Numbered from the stretch's first letter, positions 47,280 to 56,679 are shown. The stretch is DNA of 64,000 bases from Mesorhizobium sp. M8A.F.Ca.ET.218.01.1.1 (GCF_004791165.1 NZ_SRUZ01000010.1:124001-188000); one strand, 5' to 3'. Program-made: numbers and translations. Notes: generated by a model not told the origin, from the sequence alone.

Positions 47280-48416
47280 ATGCAGGACGTTCTTATCATC
47301 GGCGGCGGCATGGCTGGCGCCTCGGCGGCTTTCTTTCTTGCGGCTGGTCGACAGGTGACCGTGCTTGAAGCCGAAGCCCATTGCGGCATGCACACAACGG
47401 GACGGTCCGCCGCTCTCTTCATCGAGGGTTACGGCAACGTCGCTATCCGCGCGTTTACGCGCGCCAGTCGGCGGTTCTTCCTCGAGCCGCCGTCCGGCTT
47501 CTGCGACGTACCCTTGCTGACACCTCGTGGCACGATGTCGATCGGCACGGCCGCGCAGAGGCCAAGGCTGGAGGCGCTGTTTGCCGAGAGGGTCGCGGAA
47601 TCGGCAACAGCCATCGAATGGCTCGACCCCGACGCTTCCCGATCGGTCATTCCAATCCTGCGACCTGAATACGAGGCGAGCGCGTTTCTGGACCGTTCGG
47701 CGATGGACATCGATGTCGATACTCTTCACCAGGGCTTTCTGCGAGGCTCACGCCGTCAGGGCGCGCGGGTCGTCACCAATGCTCGGGTCGAGGCGATCGA
47801 GCGGATTGGTGGCACATGGATCGTGACGACCACGGCCGGCGTCTTCGAGGCGCCCGTCCTGGTCGACGCGGCGGGTGCATGGGCGGACCAGGTGGCCGCC
47901 ATGGCAGGAGCCACGCCGCTTGGCCTGGTCCCGAAACGACGGACCGCAATGCTTGTCGAAACGCCACCCGGCATCAACGCCAAGGACTGGCCGGGCGTGA
48001 TCGATGCCGACGAGATGTTCTATTTCAAACCATCCTCGGGAATGCTGTTGCTCTCACCAGCCGACGAGACGCCGAGCGAACCGTGTGATGCACAGCCCGA
48101 GGAGATCGATATCGCCATCGCAGTCGATCGCGTTCAACAGGCCGCCGCGCTGCCGGTAACGCATGTGTCGCGCAGTTGGGCGGGGCTGCGGTCGTTCTTT
48201 GCGGACAAGACGCCGGCGGTCGGTTGGGACCCCCATGTCGAGGGCTTCTTCTGGCTGGCAGGACAAGGCGGCTACGGCATCCAGACCGGACCCGCGCTCG
48301 GTCAACTGACCGCGGCCCTGGTGACCGGAAGCGACCTGCCCAAGCCATTTCTTGGCGAAGGCGCCGATCCCAGCCTGTTGTCGCCGGCCCGCTTTCATGG
48401 GCCACGACCGAGGTGA
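47280..48416 (+). CDS. FAD-dependent amino-acid/amine oxidoreductase (DAO family)
   Basis: This 378-residue protein begins with the dinucleotide-binding fold DVLIIGGGMAGASAAFFLAAGRQ, ending in the acidic VTVLEAEA. It has the DAO-type C-terminal FAD motif FFWLAGQGGYGIQTGPALGQL. The family covers D-amino-acid dehydrogenases, glycine/sarcosine oxidases and similar enzymes that oxidise the C-N bond to an imine. It starts at ATG 47280 with GAGGGAAG upstream and is followed by an aldehyde dehydrogenase gene. Oxidative deamination of a D-amino acid fits the neighbourhood, but the exact substrate is not shown. Confidence 0.88.
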   Translation: MQDVLIIGGGMAGASAAFFLAAGRQVTVLEAEAHCGMHTTGRSAALFIEGYGNVAIRAFTRASRRFFLEPPSGFCDVPLLTPRGTMSIGTAAQRPRLEALFAERVAESATAIEWLDPDASRSVIPILRPEYEASAFLDRSAMDIDVDTLHQGFLRGSRRQGARVVTNARVEAIERIGGTWIVTTTAGVFEAPVLVDAAGAWADQVAAMAGATPLGLVPKRRTAMLVETPPGINAKDWPGVIDADEMFYFKPSSGMLLLSPADETPSEPCDAQPEEIDIAIAVDRVQQAAALPVTHVSRSWAGLRSFFADKTPAVGWDPHVEGFFWLAGQGGYGIQTGPALGQLTAALVTGSDLPKPFLGEGADPSLLSPARFHGPRPR

Positions 48417-48586
48417 ATGACTGTTGAGGCGCCCATGTTGCCGGACATGCGCGTGGCCTCGTCAGGACCGCCGGGCCCGGGCGATGCGCTGCGTGCCCCC
48501 GGTCGAGAACGCCCTTTCAGCTTTCCTTGCTTGAGGTCGCTCCCACCGGGAGTAATAGTCGCCATGGAATTCGTGAGGAGGACGAG

Positions 48587-50083
48587 ATGACGGTGAATTT
48601 CGACCCGAGGGCGAAGGCCGCGACGCTCTACCACGGCGAATTCCGGCCGATGTTCATCGGCGGCCAGTGGGTTGCGGCGCAGTCCGGCGAGGTGATGCGG
48701 GCGCTCAACCCGGCGACCGGCGAAGTGCTGGCGACCGTGCCGCTCGGCGCAGCCGCCGATGTCGACGCGGCGGTGGCGGCAGCGCGCGCGGCCTTCGAAG
48801 GGCCATGGTCGACATTCTCGCCCTATGAGCGGCAATGCGTGTTGCTCAGGATCGCCGATCTGTTCGAGACTCATTGGGAAGAGCTCAGCGTCTCCGACAC
48901 GCTCGACATGGGACTGCCGATCACGCGCACGCTGGCCAACCGGCGCCGCGTCATCGGCATGCTGCGCTTCTATGCCGGCATGGCGACCGCTCTGCACGGC
49001 GAATCCATAGACAATTCCATTCCGGGCGAGATCGTCACCTTCACCCGGCGCGAGCCCGTGGGCGTCGTCGGTGCGATCATTCCCTGGAATGCGCCGACCG
49101 CCGCCTCGATCTGGAAGATCGCGCCGGCACTCGCAACGGGCTGCACCATCGTGCTGAAACCCTCGGAGGAAGCATCGCTGACGCCGCTGCTGATCGCGCG
49201 GCTGATGCAGGAAGCGGGCGTGCCCGACGGCGTCGTCAACATCGTCACCGGAACCGGCGCCGAAGCGGGCGCGCGGCTTGCCGAGCATCCCGACGTCAAC
49301 AAGATCGTCTTCACCGGCTCGACGCTTACCGGCCAGGCGATCGCGCGGGCGGGCGTCACCAATCTCAAGCGCGTCTCGCTCGAGCTTGGCGGCAAGTCAC
49401 CGATCATCGTCTGCCGCGACGCCGATATCGACAAGGCTGTTCCCATCGCGGCCATGGCGGTGTTCGTGCATTCGGGCCAGATCTGCATTGCCGGCTCGCG
49501 CCTGTTCGTGGCGCGCGAGATCCATGACGAGTTCGTGCGGCGGCTCGCCGAGTTCGCCGGCAGCCTGCGCGTCGGCCACGGCATCGAGGCGGAAACCGAA
49601 ATCGGGCCGCTGATCAACGCCCGGCAGGCCGGCAAGGTGGAGGGCTACATCAAGGCCGGCAGCGACGAAGGCGCCGAACTGGTCGCCGGCGGCTCGCGGC
49701 TGACGGGCGCGCTCTATGACGGCGGCAACTTCATCGCGCCGACCGTCTTCGGCGCGGTGTCGGACACCATGACCATCGCGCGCGAAGAGATCTTCGGGCC
49801 GGTCATTTCGGCGATGCCGTTCGACACGCTGGACGAGGCCGTCGTGCGCGCCAATGCGACGCCCTACGGGCTGGCCGCCGGCATCTTCACCAGCCATCTC
49901 GGCACCGCCCACAAGCTCGCCCGCCGCATCAAGGTGGGCTCGGTGTGGGTCAACATGTACCATGCCATCGACCCCGCCGTGCCGTTCGGCGGCATGAAGA
50001 TGTCCGGCTATGGCCGCGAGGGCGGCATCGAGCATCTGCATGAGTATCTGGAGACCAAGTCGGTCTGGATCCAGACCGACTAG
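48587..50083 (+). CDS. NAD(P)-dependent aldehyde dehydrogenase
   Basis: This 498-residue protein has the full ALDH set: PWNAPTAASIWKIAPALATGC around the cofactor site, VFTGSTLTGQ, the general base in LELGGKSPIIV, and the nucleophilic cysteine in SGQICIAGSRLFV. The C-terminal PFGGMKMSGYGREGG segment matches the betaine/aminobutyraldehyde-type branch. It starts at ATG 48587 with GAGG upstream, in the same direction as the FAD oxidoreductase and 170 bp after it. It would oxidise the aldehyde formed from the amine or amino acid to an acid. Confidence 0.93.
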   Translation: MTVNFDPRAKAATLYHGEFRPMFIGGQWVAAQSGEVMRALNPATGEVLATVPLGAAADVDAAVAAARAAFEGPWSTFSPYERQCVLLRIADLFETHWEELSVSDTLDMGLPITRTLANRRRVIGMLRFYAGMATALHGESIDNSIPGEIVTFTRREPVGVVGAIIPWNAPTAASIWKIAPALATGCTIVLKPSEEASLTPLLIARLMQEAGVPDGVVNIVTGTGAEAGARLAEHPDVNKIVFTGSTLTGQAIARAGVTNLKRVSLELGGKSPIIVCRDADIDKAVPIAAMAVFVHSGQICIAGSRLFVAREIHDEFVRRLAEFAGSLRVGHGIEAETEIGPLINARQAGKVEGYIKAGSDEGAELVAGGSRLTGALYDGGNFIAPTVFGAVSDTMTIAREEIFGPVISAMPFDTLDEAVVRANATPYGLAAGIFTSHLGTAHKLARRIKVGSVWVNMYHAIDPAVPFGGMKMSGYGREGGIEHLHEYLETKSVWIQTD

Positions 50084-50184
50084 CTGTGCTGGTATTCAGG
50101 TGCTGGCAAGGCCCGCGTTCAGGAACTTTTCGTCATCTGAGGATTTGGATATAGGATGGACACCGAACAGAAGGGTGTTTTGCG

Positions 50185-50463
50185 ATGACGACCAAACGGC
50201 TGGCGATTTGTGTTCTTGCCCTCGCAATGGGCTGCTGCATGTCTTCCACGGCATTCGCCGGGGCCAAGCACCGCCACAATCAACAGGGCGAACAGGAACG
50301 CTATGTTCCGGCCGAGGACGATCTCATCGATTTCCTGTTCGGCGGCCCGCGCTATTATGACCAGCAGTTGATCACGACGGCCGCGGGGGCCTGCTCCTAC
50401 CAGCGGACAGGGCCGGACGGGTTTGCGATAAACAAGATCAACGATCACCATTGCGGGAAGTAG
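50185..50463 (+). CDS. Small secreted protein of unknown function
   Basis: This 92-residue protein has a clear Sec signal (TTKRLAICVLALAMGCCMSSTAFA, cleavage after AFA near residue 25). A cysteine pair in the signal region (GCCMSS) is not a clean lipobox. The mature part of about 67 residues is polar, with AEDDLIDFLFGGPRYYDQQL and two further cysteines that could form a disulfide. Not recognised. Confidence 0.75.
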   Translation: MTTKRLAICVLALAMGCCMSSTAFAGAKHRHNQQGEQERYVPAEDDLIDFLFGGPRYYDQQLITTAAGACSYQRTGPDGFAINKINDHHCGK

Positions 50464-50475
50464 ACGGCCTGGCGC

Positions 50476-50976
50476 CTACGACGCTCGCATCAACTTGCCG
50501 TAGCGCTTGATCAGCCGGTCGCGCTTGAGGCGCGTCAGCCTGTGCGTCCAGAACAGCCCGTCGAGCTGGTCGATCTCGTGCTGATGGCAAACCGCCAGCA
50601 GACCCTCGGCATCCTCGAACCGCTCATTGCCATCCAGATCCTGATAGCGGACGCGTATGCGGGCGTGCCTCTCGATGTCCTCGGTGACGCCGGGCATGGA
50701 AACGCTGCCTTCCGTGTGACGGACAATCTCGATCGAGGCCTGGATGACGGATGGATTTGCATAGATTCCCGGCTTTGCCGCGGAAGGAAGCTGGATCACG
50801 ACCAGGCGTTTCAAGACGCCGACATGCGGGCCGGTGATGCCTATCCCTGGCGCCGCGTGCATGGTGTCGATGAGGTCGCCGGCCAAAGCGTGCAGGTCGC
50901 CGTCGAACAGCTCCACGGGTTCGGCCACTGCACGGAGGAGGGGATTGGGGAATTTTATGATCGACCGAACCGCCAT
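50476..50976 (-). CDS. Peptide-deformylase-like protein with lost metal ligands
   Basis: This 166-residue protein aligns along its length with peptide deformylase (IIKFPNPLLRAVAEPVELFD; GIYANPSVI; YQDLDGNERFEDAEGLLAVCHQHEIDQLDG). All three active-site motifs differ. Motif 1 GxGxAAxQ reads GIGITGPHVG (Gln to His). Motif 2 EGCLS reads EGSVS (the metal Cys is Ser). Motif 3 HExDH reads H133-E-I-D-Q137 (the second His is Gln). Two of three metal ligands are therefore missing and normal deformylase activity is unlikely. ATG 50976 has AGGACGAGG upstream. It may bind a formyl-peptide-like ligand, or be a different enzyme. Confidence 0.88.
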   Translation of the reverse strand: MAVRSIIKFPNPLLRAVAEPVELFDGDLHALAGDLIDTMHAAPGIGITGPHVGVLKRLVVIQLPSAAKPGIYANPSVIQASIEIVRHTEGSVSMPGVTEDIERHARIRVRYQDLDGNERFEDAEGLLAVCHQHEIDQLDGLFWTHRLTRLKRDRLIKRYGKLMRAS

Positions 50977-51059
50977 GGACCTCGTCCTATCCGCCAATCA
51001 TCTTCGTCGGGTGGGGCCGTGGCGACCGGCGAATACTGGCATAGCCTAGCATGGCGCCA

Positions 51060-52142
51060 TCACGGTTCCGCCAGGCCCGCACGGATTTCGGCATCGTGTT
51101 CGCCGCGCGCCGGGCATTTGGGCGGCGTCCACCGCGCGCTGGAAAAGCGCGGTGCCGCAGCCGCTTGAAGCGCGCCGTCCACCGCCTGCCATGTACCGCG
51201 CGCGGCCATATGCGGATGCAGGGCGGATTCATGCGGGCCCAGCACCGGCCCGACGCAGGCGTCGGACCCTTCGAACAGGCTGATCCATTCGTCACGGGGT
51301 TTCGCGGCAAAGATCGCCGCCAGCCGGTCGCCGAGCTCCGGCCAGAGCTCGCGATCGAACTGCCGGGCGAAGTTTGGATCGGCGGCGAGGCCAAGCCTGT
51401 CGAGGAAGAGCGCGTAGAATTTCGGCTCGATGCACTGGACGCTGATGAAGCTACCCTCCGACGTGCGGTAGACGCGGCACCAATGCGGCCCATCCAGCAG
51501 GCTTTGACCGCGCTCCGTTGCGAGCGCGCCGGACTGGCCGAGCGACATCAACAGGTTCATCATATGGGCCGAGCCGTCGACGATCGCGGCGTCGACCACG
51601 GTGCCTTTACCTCTGGTGCGCGCGTTGATGATGCCAGCCAGCATGCCGACCACCAGATAGAGCGCGCCGCCGCCTATGTCGCCGACAAGCGTCGGCGGCG
51701 CCATGGGCGGCTCGCCGGGCAAGGAGGCGTACCAGAGCGCGCCCGACAGGCCGATATAGTTCATGTCGTGCCCGGCGGTGGCGGCCAGCGGTCCGTCCTG
51801 GCCCCAGCCAGTCATGCGGCCGTAGACCAGGCGCGGGTTGACCGTGAGGCAGGCATCCGGGCCGAGCCCAAGACGCTCCATCACGCCGGGCCGGAACCCC
51901 TCGATCAGCCCGTCGGCGGTGGCGATGAGGCGCATCAGCACGGCCACGTCCCCGGCGTCCTTGAGGTCGAGCGCGATAGAGCGCTTGCCGCGATCGAGCA
52001 GCGAGCGCTCCGGCGCACCCGGCATGGACGCGTGCTTGCGGTGGACGACGATGACATCGGCGCCGAGATCGGCGAGCAGCATGCCGGCGAAGGGCGCCGG
52101 TCCCAGCGCTTCGATCTCGACGATGCGGATTCCCCTGAGCAT
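51060..52142 (-). CDS. AMACR-type CoA enzyme (CaiB/BaiF family)
   Basis: This 360-residue protein belongs to the family III CoA-transferase fold and resembles alpha-methylacyl-CoA racemase. The catalytic triad of that enzyme is visible: His in ATAGHDMNYIGLSGAL, Asp in TLVGDIGGGALYLVVG and Glu in QCIEPKFYALF. It would epimerise 2-methyl or 2-aryl acyl-CoA esters. ATG 52142 has GGAGG 5 bases upstream; a GTG at 52154 is less likely. It is divergent from the LLM flavoprotein gene. Confidence 0.9.
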   Translation of the reverse strand: MLRGIRIVEIEALGPAPFAGMLLADLGADVIVVHRKHASMPGAPERSLLDRGKRSIALDLKDAGDVAVLMRLIATADGLIEGFRPGVMERLGLGPDACLTVNPRLVYGRMTGWGQDGPLAATAGHDMNYIGLSGALWYASLPGEPPMAPPTLVGDIGGGALYLVVGMLAGIINARTRGKGTVVDAAIVDGSAHMMNLLMSLGQSGALATERGQSLLDGPHWCRVYRTSEGSFISVQCIEPKFYALFLDRLGLAADPNFARQFDRELWPELGDRLAAIFAAKPRDEWISLFEGSDACVGPVLGPHESALHPHMAARGTWQAVDGALQAAAAPRFSSARWTPPKCPARGEHDAEIRAGLAEP

Positions 52143-52271
52143 CCCATCCTCCACAGCGGTCGACCCTTTGGCACCTTGGTTATCGCGAACGTTTGGTATC
52201 GAGAGGGCGACGGTGTGTAACCCCGCTCTTTCGCCATTGAAGCATGTGCCGTCGGCATATACTTCAGGGCC

Positions 52272-53294
52272 ATGAAAAAAATCGGTTTCCTGTCATTCGG
52301 GCATTGGACGCCCTCGTCGCAATCGCAGGTGCGTTCGGCATCGGACGCGCTGCTGCAATCCATCGATCTCGCCGTCGCCGCCGAGCAGCTTGGCGCGGAC
52401 GGCGCCTATTTCCGCGTGCATCACTTCGCCCGCCAGCTCGCCTCGCCATTCCCGCTGCTGGCCGCCGTCGGGGCCAAGACCAGCCGTATCGAGATCGGCA
52501 CAGCGGTGATCGACATGCGCTACGAGAACCCGCTCTACATGGCCGAGGATGCCGGCGCCGCCGACATCATCGCCGGCGGACGTCTGCAGCTCGGCATCAG
52601 CCGTGGCTCGCCCGAACAGGTCATCGATGGCTGGCGCTATTTCGGCTACCAGCCGCAGGAAGGCCAGACCGACGCCGACATGGCGCGGCATCACGCCGAG
52701 GTCTTCCTCGACACGCTGCGCGGCGAAGGCTTTGGCCAGCCCAATCCACGGCCGATGTTCCCCAACCCGCCCGGCCTGCTCCGGCTCGAGCCGCATTCGG
52801 AAGGCCTGCGCGAGCGCATCTGGTGGGGCGCGGCCACCAACGCCACCTCGGAATGGGCGGCCAAGCTCGGCATGAATTTGCAGAGCTCGACGCTGAAATT
52901 CGACGAGAGCGGCAAGCCGTTCCATGTCCAGCAGGCCGAGCAGATCCGCGTCTATCGCGAGGCCTGGAAGGCGGCCGGGCACAAGCGTGAGCCGCGCGTC
53001 TCGGTCAGCCGCAGCATCTTCGCGCTGGTCGATGATCGCGACCGCGCCTATTTCGGGCGCGGCAATGAGAGCCGCGACCAGATCGGCTTCATCGAGGAAA
53101 ACACGCGGGCGATCTTCGGCCGCAGCTATGCCGCCGAGCCGGATGTGCTGATCAAGGAGCTGGCGCAGGACGAGGCGATCGCCGAGGCCGACACGCTGCT
53201 GCTCACCGTGCCCAACCAGCTCGGCGTCGACTACAACGCCCATGTCCTCGAGGCGATCCTGAAGCACGTCGCGCCTGGACTGGGGTGGCGCTGA
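52272..53294 (+). CDS. LLM-class flavin-dependent oxidoreductase
   Basis: This 340-residue protein is a luciferase-like monooxygenase TIM barrel. It starts KKIGFLSFGHWTP, then AEQLGADGAYFRVHHFARQLASPFPLLAAVGAKTSRIEIGTAVID (the FMN pocket), and AGGRLQLGISRGSPEQVIDGWRYFGY. Members oxidise organic substrates with FMNH2 or F420H2 and oxygen. It stands before the ThuA-like gene in the same direction. The substrate is unknown. Confidence 0.92.
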   Translation: MKKIGFLSFGHWTPSSQSQVRSASDALLQSIDLAVAAEQLGADGAYFRVHHFARQLASPFPLLAAVGAKTSRIEIGTAVIDMRYENPLYMAEDAGAADIIAGGRLQLGISRGSPEQVIDGWRYFGYQPQEGQTDADMARHHAEVFLDTLRGEGFGQPNPRPMFPNPPGLLRLEPHSEGLRERIWWGAATNATSEWAAKLGMNLQSSTLKFDESGKPFHVQQAEQIRVYREAWKAAGHKREPRVSVSRSIFALVDDRDRAYFGRGNESRDQIGFIEENTRAIFGRSYAAEPDVLIKELAQDEAIAEADTLLLTVPNQLGVDYNAHVLEAILKHVAPGLGWR

Positions 53295-53348
53295 GCGCCG
53301 CGCCGTGTAACCATCCGCCATGGCGGGCGGTTCACGGAGGTTCACGGT

Positions 53349-53996
53349 ATGGCGAAGAAGGCGTTGATTGCCTGGGGCGGCTGGGAAGGCCACACGCCTG
53401 AGCGCAGCGCCAATGTCGTGCGCGACATGCTGGAGCGCAACGGGTTCGCGGTGACGATCGGCCACGGCACGGCGATGTTCGCCGACCCGGACCTTGCCTC
53501 ATTCGATCTCATCGTGCCTGTCATCACCATGTCGACGATCGAAAAGGCCGAGCTGAAGAACCTGACGCAGGCCGTTCGCCAAGGGAGCGGGCTCGGCGGC
53601 TTCCACGGCACGATGGGCGACAGCTTTCGCAATGAGCCCGACTATCAGTTCATGACCGGCGGCCAATGGGTCGCGCATCCCGGCGACATCATCGACTATC
53701 GCGTCGTCATCACCCGGCCGGACGATCCGATCACGAAAGGCGTCAGTGATTTCGCCTATAGGTCGGAGCAATATTACATGCATGTCGACCCGGGCAACGA
53801 AGTGCTGGCGACAACCACATTCACCGACGCGCATTTCCCGGGCATTGGCGGTGTCGTCATGCCGGTCGTCTGGAAGCGCCGGTATGGCGCGGGCAAGGTC
53901 TTTTACAGTTCGCTTGGTCACACCGCGGATGAGTTCGCGGTGCCGGAAATGGCGTTGATGGTGGAGCGCGGCTTGCTGTGGGCCGCGCGGGGGTAG
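53349..53996 (+). CDS. ThuA-like domain protein
   Basis: This 215-residue protein has the ThuA/glutamine-amidotransferase-like fold: ALIAWGGWEGHTPERSANVV, GSGLGGFHGTMGDSFRNEPDYQFMTGGQW with the central glycines and histidine, DPITKGVSDFAYRSEQYYMHV, and WKRRYGAGKVFYSSLGHT. ThuA proteins are linked to trehalose/disaccharide breakdown in rhizobia, but small single-domain members like this one are of unsettled function. A direct repeat GGTTCACGGA/GGTTCACGGT (53330-53349) carries the GGAGG ribosome site. Confidence 0.88.
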   Translation: MAKKALIAWGGWEGHTPERSANVVRDMLERNGFAVTIGHGTAMFADPDLASFDLIVPVITMSTIEKAELKNLTQAVRQGSGLGGFHGTMGDSFRNEPDYQFMTGGQWVAHPGDIIDYRVVITRPDDPITKGVSDFAYRSEQYYMHVDPGNEVLATTTFTDAHFPGIGGVVMPVVWKRRYGAGKVFYSSLGHTADEFAVPEMALMVERGLLWAARG

Positions 53997-54020
53997 CGGC
54001 AACGGTGGCGCTCTACGGCG

Positions 54021-54176
54021 CGCCCCTCTGTCCTGCCGGACATCTCCCCCACGAGGGGGGAGATTGGCCGTCACCGCGGCCTTTGCCAATCTTTGACGTG
54101 GTAGGAAGAGAGCCGGCGCCGAAACCGCCGATCTCCCCCCTCGTGGGGGAGATGTCCGGCAGGACAAAGGGGGGCG
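54021..54176. repeat. Long inverted repeat (two arms of about 45 bp)
   Basis: The left arm (54021-54064, containing TCCTGCCGGACATCTCCCCC) and right arm (54131-54176, containing GGGGGAGATGTCCGGCAGGA) are almost perfect complements, separated by 66 bp. Each arm also has an internal hairpin CTCCCCC-ACGA-GGGGG. It lies between the convergent ThuA-like and amidase genes and would form a very stable cruciform or RNA hairpin. This GC-rich element looks like the interspersed palindromes of Mesorhizobium genomes. Confidence 0.9.
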
Positions 54177-54218
54177 TGACAGAACTCGACGGTGGACGTT
54201 GCGCTTTTCACTACTTCG

Positions 54219-56243
54219 CTACCCAATCCCACCCGTAACCGCATAGGCGCCTGCGGTGCGTCCATCCTCCAGCCGCACCACCGCCGTCACGATCGAGCCA
54301 TACGCGCCGCGCCAGGGGCTATGGAGGCGCTGGTGCTCGGCGGCCGGAACGAGCCCACGCCCGATGAAGCGCGTCCCGCTTTGTTGCATCGCGACGGCGT
54401 CTCCGTTGACATGCAGCTTGACGCTGGCGTTCTGCGCCTCTGCGTCGCCGGGCAGATCAAGCGTGATGGCGATCTCGTCCTGATCGCCCGAAGCCCGCGT
54501 CTCGGCCGCAAGCTTGATCGTGAGCGCGGGCGCTTCGCCATTCCCGGCTTGGGCGGAACCGCGTGAAAACACATCATCGGCCAGTTCAGGCGTGCGCGGC
54601 GGGCTCGTGCGGCGCTGCGTGGAGCGTTCGTAATCGCCGGCCATGCGCAGCAGCCTTTCGTCGTCGTAAGCCTTGCCGGCGAAGGTCAGGCCGACCGGCA
54701 TGCCGATGTCGGCCATGGTGCCCATCGGTATGGTGACGGTCGGGATGCCGAAATGGCGCCAGACCAGATTGCCGTTGGCGACCCAGGTGCCGTTGCGCCA
54801 GGCGAGCGCGGCGGACGCCTCGTTGACGTCGGCGTCGGCCGGCCCGACATCGGCGGCGGCCGGCAACACCACGGCATCGAGGCGGTTGGCGTCCAGCCAG
54901 TCCTCGAAATCGATGCGCCGCGTCGCCTCAAGTCCCTTCAACCCGTCTGCCATGGTCGGGATGTCCTTGAAGGGCGTGACGCCGGACTTCGCCCGCTCGA
55001 CATAGTCCGCCAGGTCGAAGCCGCCTTCATAGCGGTCCGGCAAGGTGCCTGGCGGCTGCGGAAAGATTTTCGGGCCGTCGACAGAGGCGAGATCGGGCAA
55101 GGCAGGGTCGGCATTGGCGCGCAGGAAATCGTCCCAGGCCCAGATGCAGAGGTCCCAGATTTCGCGGTCGGCGAAGTCCGCCGGCACCAGTCCGCGCTCG
55201 ACCATGGTTCGCGCGCCGGGACGGTCGCGCTCGTAGTTGGAGACGACCGGAAAATCGACCTCGACCATCTCGGCGCCGAGCCGACGCAGATCCGTCGCCG
55301 CCTGTTCCCATAGACCAAGCACCGAGGCGCGGGTTTCGACCGGCCGGTCGGCCTCGCTGTCGCGGCCGATATACATTCTGGGCACGCCGAGCCGTTTGCC
55401 CTTGAGCGACCCCTCCAGCGCCAGATCGGTGTAACGCGGTGGGCGCAGCTCGGAACTTTTCGGCAGTTTGATCCAGGGCTGCGCGCGCCAGAAATCGCCT
55501 CTGGTTTCCGGATCATCGGCGACGATGACATCGAGCAGTTCCAGCATGTCGTGCATTGTTCGCGTGTGCGGCACCACGACATCCATGGTCGGCACCAAGG
55601 GCCAGTTGCCGCGCACCGAAATCACCCCGCGCGAGGGCGTGTAGGCGACCAGCGCGTTGTTGGTGGCCGGCGCGCGGCCGGACGACCAGGTCTCCTCGCC
55701 AAGCCCGAAGGCGCAGAAACTTGCCGCCGTCGCGGTGCCCGAGCCATTGGAGGAGCCCGACGCGAAGGCGGCGGTCAGGTAGTCGGCATTGTAGGGGCTT
55801 TCGGCGCGGCCATAGACGCCGCGCTGCATGCCGCCATTGGCCATGGGCGGCATGTTGGTGAGGCCGATCAGCACCGCGCCGCCGGCACGCAGCCGGGCGA
55901 TGGTGAAGGCGTCTTCATTGGCGACGAGATGCTCGAAGGCGGGCGAGCCGGCCGCCACCGTCAGCCGCTTGACCTTGTAGCTGTCCTTGGCGGTGTAGGG
56001 GATGCCGTCGAGCGGGCCGAGCGTCTTGCCTTGCCGGCGCCGCTGGTCGGAAGCGGCGGCTTCCTCGAACATATCAGGGTTGAGCACAGGCACGGCGTTG
56101 AGGCTGATGCCGTGCCGGTCGAAATGGGCGATGCGCCTGACATAGGCCGCGACGAGTTCGACGCTGGTGACCGTGCCCTCGTCGAGCGCCTGGCGCAGTT
56201 GGTCGATCGTCGCTTCGACGAGGTGAAGGCTGGCGTCGGTCAT
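54219..56243 (-). CDS. Amidase-signature-family hydrolase, long form
   Basis: This 674-residue protein has the amidase-signature core: catalytic lysine in PLDGIPYTAKDSYKVK, cis-serine in FASGSSNGSGTATAASF and the nucleophile serine region GEETWSSGRAPA. The usual GTDTGGSIRxPA is altered there (Trp and Gly substitutions), but the Ser is kept. Typical amidases are 450-520 residues; this one has a C-terminal region of about 130 extra residues that looks beta-rich (LTIKLAAETRASGDQDEIAITLDL). No signal peptide. ATG 56243 has GGGA upstream. Substrate: an amide, unknown. Confidence 0.9.
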   Translation of the reverse strand: MTDASLHLVEATIDQLRQALDEGTVTSVELVAAYVRRIAHFDRHGISLNAVPVLNPDMFEEAAASDQRRRQGKTLGPLDGIPYTAKDSYKVKRLTVAAGSPAFEHLVANEDAFTIARLRAGGAVLIGLTNMPPMANGGMQRGVYGRAESPYNADYLTAAFASGSSNGSGTATAASFCAFGLGEETWSSGRAPATNNALVAYTPSRGVISVRGNWPLVPTMDVVVPHTRTMHDMLELLDVIVADDPETRGDFWRAQPWIKLPKSSELRPPRYTDLALEGSLKGKRLGVPRMYIGRDSEADRPVETRASVLGLWEQAATDLRRLGAEMVEVDFPVVSNYERDRPGARTMVERGLVPADFADREIWDLCIWAWDDFLRANADPALPDLASVDGPKIFPQPPGTLPDRYEGGFDLADYVERAKSGVTPFKDIPTMADGLKGLEATRRIDFEDWLDANRLDAVVLPAAADVGPADADVNEASAALAWRNGTWVANGNLVWRHFGIPTVTIPMGTMADIGMPVGLTFAGKAYDDERLLRMAGDYERSTQRRTSPPRTPELADDVFSRGSAQAGNGEAPALTIKLAAETRASGDQDEIAITLDLPGDAEAQNASVKLHVNGDAVAMQQSGTRFIGRGLVPAAEHQRLHSPWRGAYGSIVTAVVRLEDGRTAGAYAVTGGIG

Positions 56244-56433
56244 CGCGGGTCCCAGGCTGTTGTCCGTACGCCATGGATGAGCGAGGCCGCCGGCTTCGGC
56301 AAGAGCCAATCAGAGGTCTTTGCCGAGCCTGTTGTTCCTGCCTTTCAGGTCAGCGGCACGCGGTCCTCGAAAAAATCGATTTTTTTATGCAACCTCTGAT
56401 GGGCGCGCGCGTTACAGGGCTCCCGGGGGGAGG

Positions 56434-56679
56434 ATGAGGTTTGCATTGTGCCGTTTCGAGATACTGAACGAGCCGACAGGCACGTATTCCATTTTCGACA
56501 GATCGACCGAATTGCCGGTAACCGTGGGAGGCAGGGCTTTCATCGGTCTTTACCGGCACGAAGTGCCGCTGGCCCTGCTCGCCGCCATGGAGCCCGATGA
56601 CAGCGGGATGCCGTCGCTCTCGCTGCTGAGCGGCTGCCGATCCTGCCGGGATGATCGACAAGACGACTTGCAAGCGTGA
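56434..56679 (+). CDS. Small unrecognised ORF
   Basis: This possible 81-residue protein (FEILNEPTGTYSIFDRSTEL near the start, then FIGLYRHEVPLALLAAMEPDD) has codon use like its neighbours but no family resemblance. The ATG directly follows GGGGAGG, which is too close to be ideal; a TTG at 56446 would have better spacing. Medium-low confidence that it is translated. Confidence 0.45.
   Translation: MRFALCRFEILNEPTGTYSIFDRSTELPVTVGGRAFIGLYRHEVPLALLAAMEPDDSGMPSLSLLSGCRSCRDDRQDDLQA

Noticed and set aside
48395..49288. 297-codon minus-strand frame under the aldehyde dehydrogenase
   Set aside because: Plus strand has full ALDH motifs; the antisense product is biased and has no family resemblance.
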